A stretch of DNA of 64,000 nucleotides from Photorhabdus luminescens subsp. luminescens (GTDB lineage Bacteria; Pseudomonadota; Gammaproteobacteria; Enterobacterales; Enterobacteriaceae). Made by a program: the position numbers and the translations under genes. Numbering within the stretch: the stretch's first letter is position 1; the number at the start of each line of letters is the position of its first letter. The notes below the pieces were generated by a model. That model ran no database searches. It was not told the DNA's origin and worked only from the letters and a program-made list of their open reading frames with translations. Of the stretch, positions 62,064-64,000 are shown in pieces. The stretch spans positions 186,001 through 250,000 of the forward strand of contig NZ_JXSK01000007.1 of NCBI RefSeq assembly GCF_001083805.1. The letters run 5' to 3'.

Positions 62064-62483
62064 TTAAAAACACCCTGTTAATTTCATTATAAAAATCATT
62101 AATAAATTAAAGCGGTATTATGCCGCTTTTTATATAAAAATATTATCAATCTAATATATTTTTAACATGTCATCATTAAATCATAAAAACAAATAAAATA
62201 TAAATACAAAATAGCTCCTTATGCCTTAATTTCACAATATAATCATCACCTCTTAGTATATATTTATATTTTTTTCAAAGAAACAACACCATTAAATCAA
62301 TAAATAACTCATTAATATATAACATTGCCATAATCTATCTTTTCCATTAATTTCTATAGTGTAAATTTTCTGTTTCACCAAATAGTCTTAATGTCATTAT
62401 TTCTATTATTTATCTATGAACAGGAAATTTAACAAATATGAGAAATCAATGACAAATTTAAAAACTACAAAGGATATATATTA
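62064..62483. other. Intergenic region between the lectin genes
   Basis: 420 very AT-rich bases. It holds the terminator of the first lectin gene (62109-62129) and presumably a separate promoter for the second. No gene is visible. Confidence 0.6.
62109..62129 (+). terminator. Rho-independent terminator of first lectin gene
   Basis: AAAGCGG / CCGCTTT stem with a seven-base loop, followed by TTATAT, about 45 bp after the stop. The stem can extend into the loop through a T-G pair. It ends the first lectin transcript, so the two lectin genes are not one simple operon. Confidence 0.8.
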
Positions 62484-63497
62484 ATGAACTCAAGTGTCTA
62501 TTTATTCCTTAATGCAGATAACGCTAAATATAATGAGATATCAAAAAAACCAGACCTTAACTATCCTAAACCTATCAGCAAAGATTGGCATAACTTACCT
62601 ATCGAGTTTCAAAGAAATATTGACGATGTGATTAATTTAAATGGTTATTTATATTTTTTCAAAGGCTCGCAATATGTTAAATTCAATATCGCCAAAGCTA
62701 AGGTAACTGATGGGCCGAAGTTTATCTCAGAGGGATGGCCCGGACTGAAAGGAACCGAATTCGAAAATGGGATAGATGCAGCCACAGAATTTACAACAAA
62801 TATTGTTTGCTTCTTCAAAGGCAGTGACTGTATCGATTACACTGTGAATTCACATACGATTAAACAAAACTCTATTGCAGCCAGATGGGGCATTACAAAG
62901 AAATACACAGAATTCAGTACCAATCTAGATGCGGCTGTACAGAGAATATCTTCTCGTATTGATCTCTTCAAAGGAGGTAATTATATCCGGTTTAACCTAA
63001 AATCGAATTCCATTGATTATGGACCGGCTCCCATTTCTAATTATACCGGAGGTCCCTTCAACAAAATTCAAGCAGCAGTATCAGTTGATCCCGATTTATT
63101 AGGCAGTGACCGAGGCAATAATGGGGGTTGTGGTGGAATATGTGATACTAATGACACTGGTAAACACTGTTTCCAGTTACCTCAAAGTATTCGATTTGGC
63201 CTGATAGCCTATTCTAATACCGATATTCATCGGCAAACGGTAAAAGTCTATATTGACGATCTTCTAGTAGATACATTAACCGGTAAAGGAACAGATAATC
63301 TGATGGCGACTAAAGCCTATACATCCGGTACAGGTAAAATCTGTATTCAAATTACAGGGGACGGCAAACCCTGCAAGCTCCGTTATGCCTATAATACCCT
63401 CGATGGAAAACCCGGCTCAATCATTATTGGCGCTGAAAATGGTACCGAGGGCAATTATAATGATAGCGTGGTAGTATTGAACTGGCCCCTAACATAA
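62484..63497 (+). CDS. Two-domain lectin: hemopexin repeats + LecB-like domain
   Basis: 337 residues. Residues ~1-205 are four hemopexin-type repeats (VYLFLNADNAKY; IDDVINLNGYLYFFKGSQYVKFN; VCFFKGSDCIDY; IDLFKGGNYIRFN), as in Photorhabdus photopexins. A Cys-rich linker (CGGICDTNDTGKHC) leads to a LecB-like domain (230-337) very close to that of the upstream gene. Ca-site residues read E-N-G-T-E-G-N-Y-N-D, with Glu and Asn in place of LecB Asp99 and Asp101; the sugar loop is T-D-I. The protein ends NWPLT, the same length as LecB, so the C-terminal carboxylate could still serve as Ca ligand. AAGGA precedes the ATG by about ten bases. Confidence 0.85.
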   Translation: MNSSVYLFLNADNAKYNEISKKPDLNYPKPISKDWHNLPIEFQRNIDDVINLNGYLYFFKGSQYVKFNIAKAKVTDGPKFISEGWPGLKGTEFENGIDAATEFTTNIVCFFKGSDCIDYTVNSHTIKQNSIAARWGITKKYTEFSTNLDAAVQRISSRIDLFKGGNYIRFNLKSNSIDYGPAPISNYTGGPFNKIQAAVSVDPDLLGSDRGNNGGCGGICDTNDTGKHCFQLPQSIRFGLIAYSNTDIHRQTVKVYIDDLLVDTLTGKGTDNLMATKAYTSGTGKICIQITGDGKPCKLRYAYNTLDGKPGSIIIGAENGTEGNYNDSVVVLNWPLT

Positions 63498-63564
63498 AAA
63501 TGATTAAGAAAGTTCAGTCAGCAATAAGTAAAAATTAAATCCCCTTGAACAACTTCACATTTTT

Positions 63565-63603
63565 AAAATAATTCAGAGAATATCCTGTTCTCTGGATTAT
63601 TTT
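63565..63603. terminator. Long hairpin terminator behind second lectin gene
   Basis: AAAATAAT-T-CAGAGAA and TTCTCTG-G-ATTATTTT form a 15-bp stem with one mismatch and a seven-base loop. The A and T flanks let it act in both directions. Confidence 0.75.
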
Positions 63604-63723
63604 ATCGAATTAACCGAAAAATATCCCTATGAATAGTTAGGATCTAAACTTTGGGAAAATATTCAATCAATAAAATACATCTGATTTCCCGCTCCGCTAA
63701 ATTCTGTCTGGTTCACTTCTAAA

Positions 63724-63813
63724 TACTTGTATCATACAATATTGACTCAAGAGCAGATAAAAATACTGGAGCAAATTGTTGGTTGTGTTTATTTCGTCTA
63801 TAACGTGACTTAA
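63724..63813 (+). pseudogene. Relic of an IS200/IS605-type TnpB N-terminus
   Basis: A 29-codon frame reads YLYHTILTQEQIKILEQIVG and then CVYFVYNVT before a stop. The pattern Y-x-x-Y-P-T...Q-E-Q...G-C-x-x-F-V-Y-N is the hallmark start of TnpB/OrfB proteins. The rest is missing, so this is an old insertion-sequence scar. Confidence 0.45.
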
Positions 63814-64000
63814 ACGCGGTGCCCAATATTCATATTTAAGGGTTGAAAATATTCTCATGCTAATTATTTATTTGTGGCGGCAGGGAATATTGACACGTTC
63901 AACGCTTGTAATAAGCAATGTAAGACTAAAGCAATTTCATATTGCTATGATACTGTCAATAACGATAAGAATCACGTTGCCTTAGTCAGGTGAGTTTCAA

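Larger units (their letters stand above)
63498..64000. other. Right-edge intergenic region
   Basis: 500 bases with the lectin terminator (63565-63603) and a TnpB-like relic (63724-63813). The final 190 bases show no recognisable gene. Confidence 0.55.

Noticed and set aside
61125-63497. LecA (PA-IL) type for the shared C-terminal lectin domain
   Set aside because: The calcium loop N-Y-N-D followed by VVVLNWPL and the RFG start match LecB (PA-IIL) instead.
1-64000. tRNA, rRNA or known small-RNA genes
   Set aside because: No cloverleaf with CCA-type end or conserved rRNA segment was noticed on either strand.

Overview
The window comes from a Photorhabdus-type enterobacterium. The evidence is an anthraquinone (ant) polyketide gene set in the order known from P. 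luminescens/laumondii, Photorhabdus-style 127-bp palindromic repeats, hemopexin and LecB-type lectin genes, and a large type VI secretion (T6SS) locus. Gene names rest on recognition of sequence motifs and gene order; no database search was possible.

Layout. (1) 1-4301, minus strand: antA (ketoreductase), antB (phosphopantetheinyl transferase), antC (cyclase), then antD (ketosynthase, cut by the left edge). A 950-bp gap carrying two MITE-like repeats lies between antC and antD. (2) 5032-7845, minus: a PstI/BsuBI-type restriction-modification pair followed by a small XRE regulator. (3) 8033-57937, minus: a 50-kb T6SS locus. The 5' block is tssB (a 35-codon remnant only), tssC, tssK, tssL, an OmpA-like TagL-type gene and clpV. 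The 3' block is tssM, hcp, tssA, tssF, tssG, tssJ, tssE and a VasL/TagA-like gene. Between and around them are three reiterated effector cassettes. Each is entered through the same ~550-bp leader, and two of them start with truncated copies of the genes that precede tssM. Cassette 1: hcp, a VasX-like toxin and three paralogous membrane proteins. Cassette 2: vgrG1 with a C-terminal extension, a 738-residue effector of unknown type, and five tandem FGE-like lipoproteins plus a fossil. Cassette 3: vgrG2, a DUF4123 adaptor, a second VasX-like toxin and two membrane proteins plus a fossil. (4) 58800-64000: a small unknown gene, an MFS transporter, two plus-strand genes joining different N-terminal modules to a LecB-like lectin domain, and a TnpB-like remnant at the right edge.

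How the genes work together. The Tss proteins would build membrane complex, baseplate, tail and ClpV recycling motor. Hcp and the VgrGs carry the effectors; DUF4123 loads VasX2; the C-terminal VgrG1 extension may dock the 738-residue effector. The multi-copy genes behind each effector look like immunity arrays. Every spacer between the membrane-protein paralogs still contains the last 16-17 codons of a VasX-like gene, different from copy to copy, so the arrays look like the residue of successive toxin replacement. The apparent loss of tssB means the locus needs a sheath partner from elsewhere or is no longer functional.

The clearest candidates for something undescribed are the toxin-end fossils with the tyrosine-tailed immunity-like family, the shared leader containing a conserved mini-ORF, the 738-residue effector with its FGE-like lipoproteins, and the lectin fusions.
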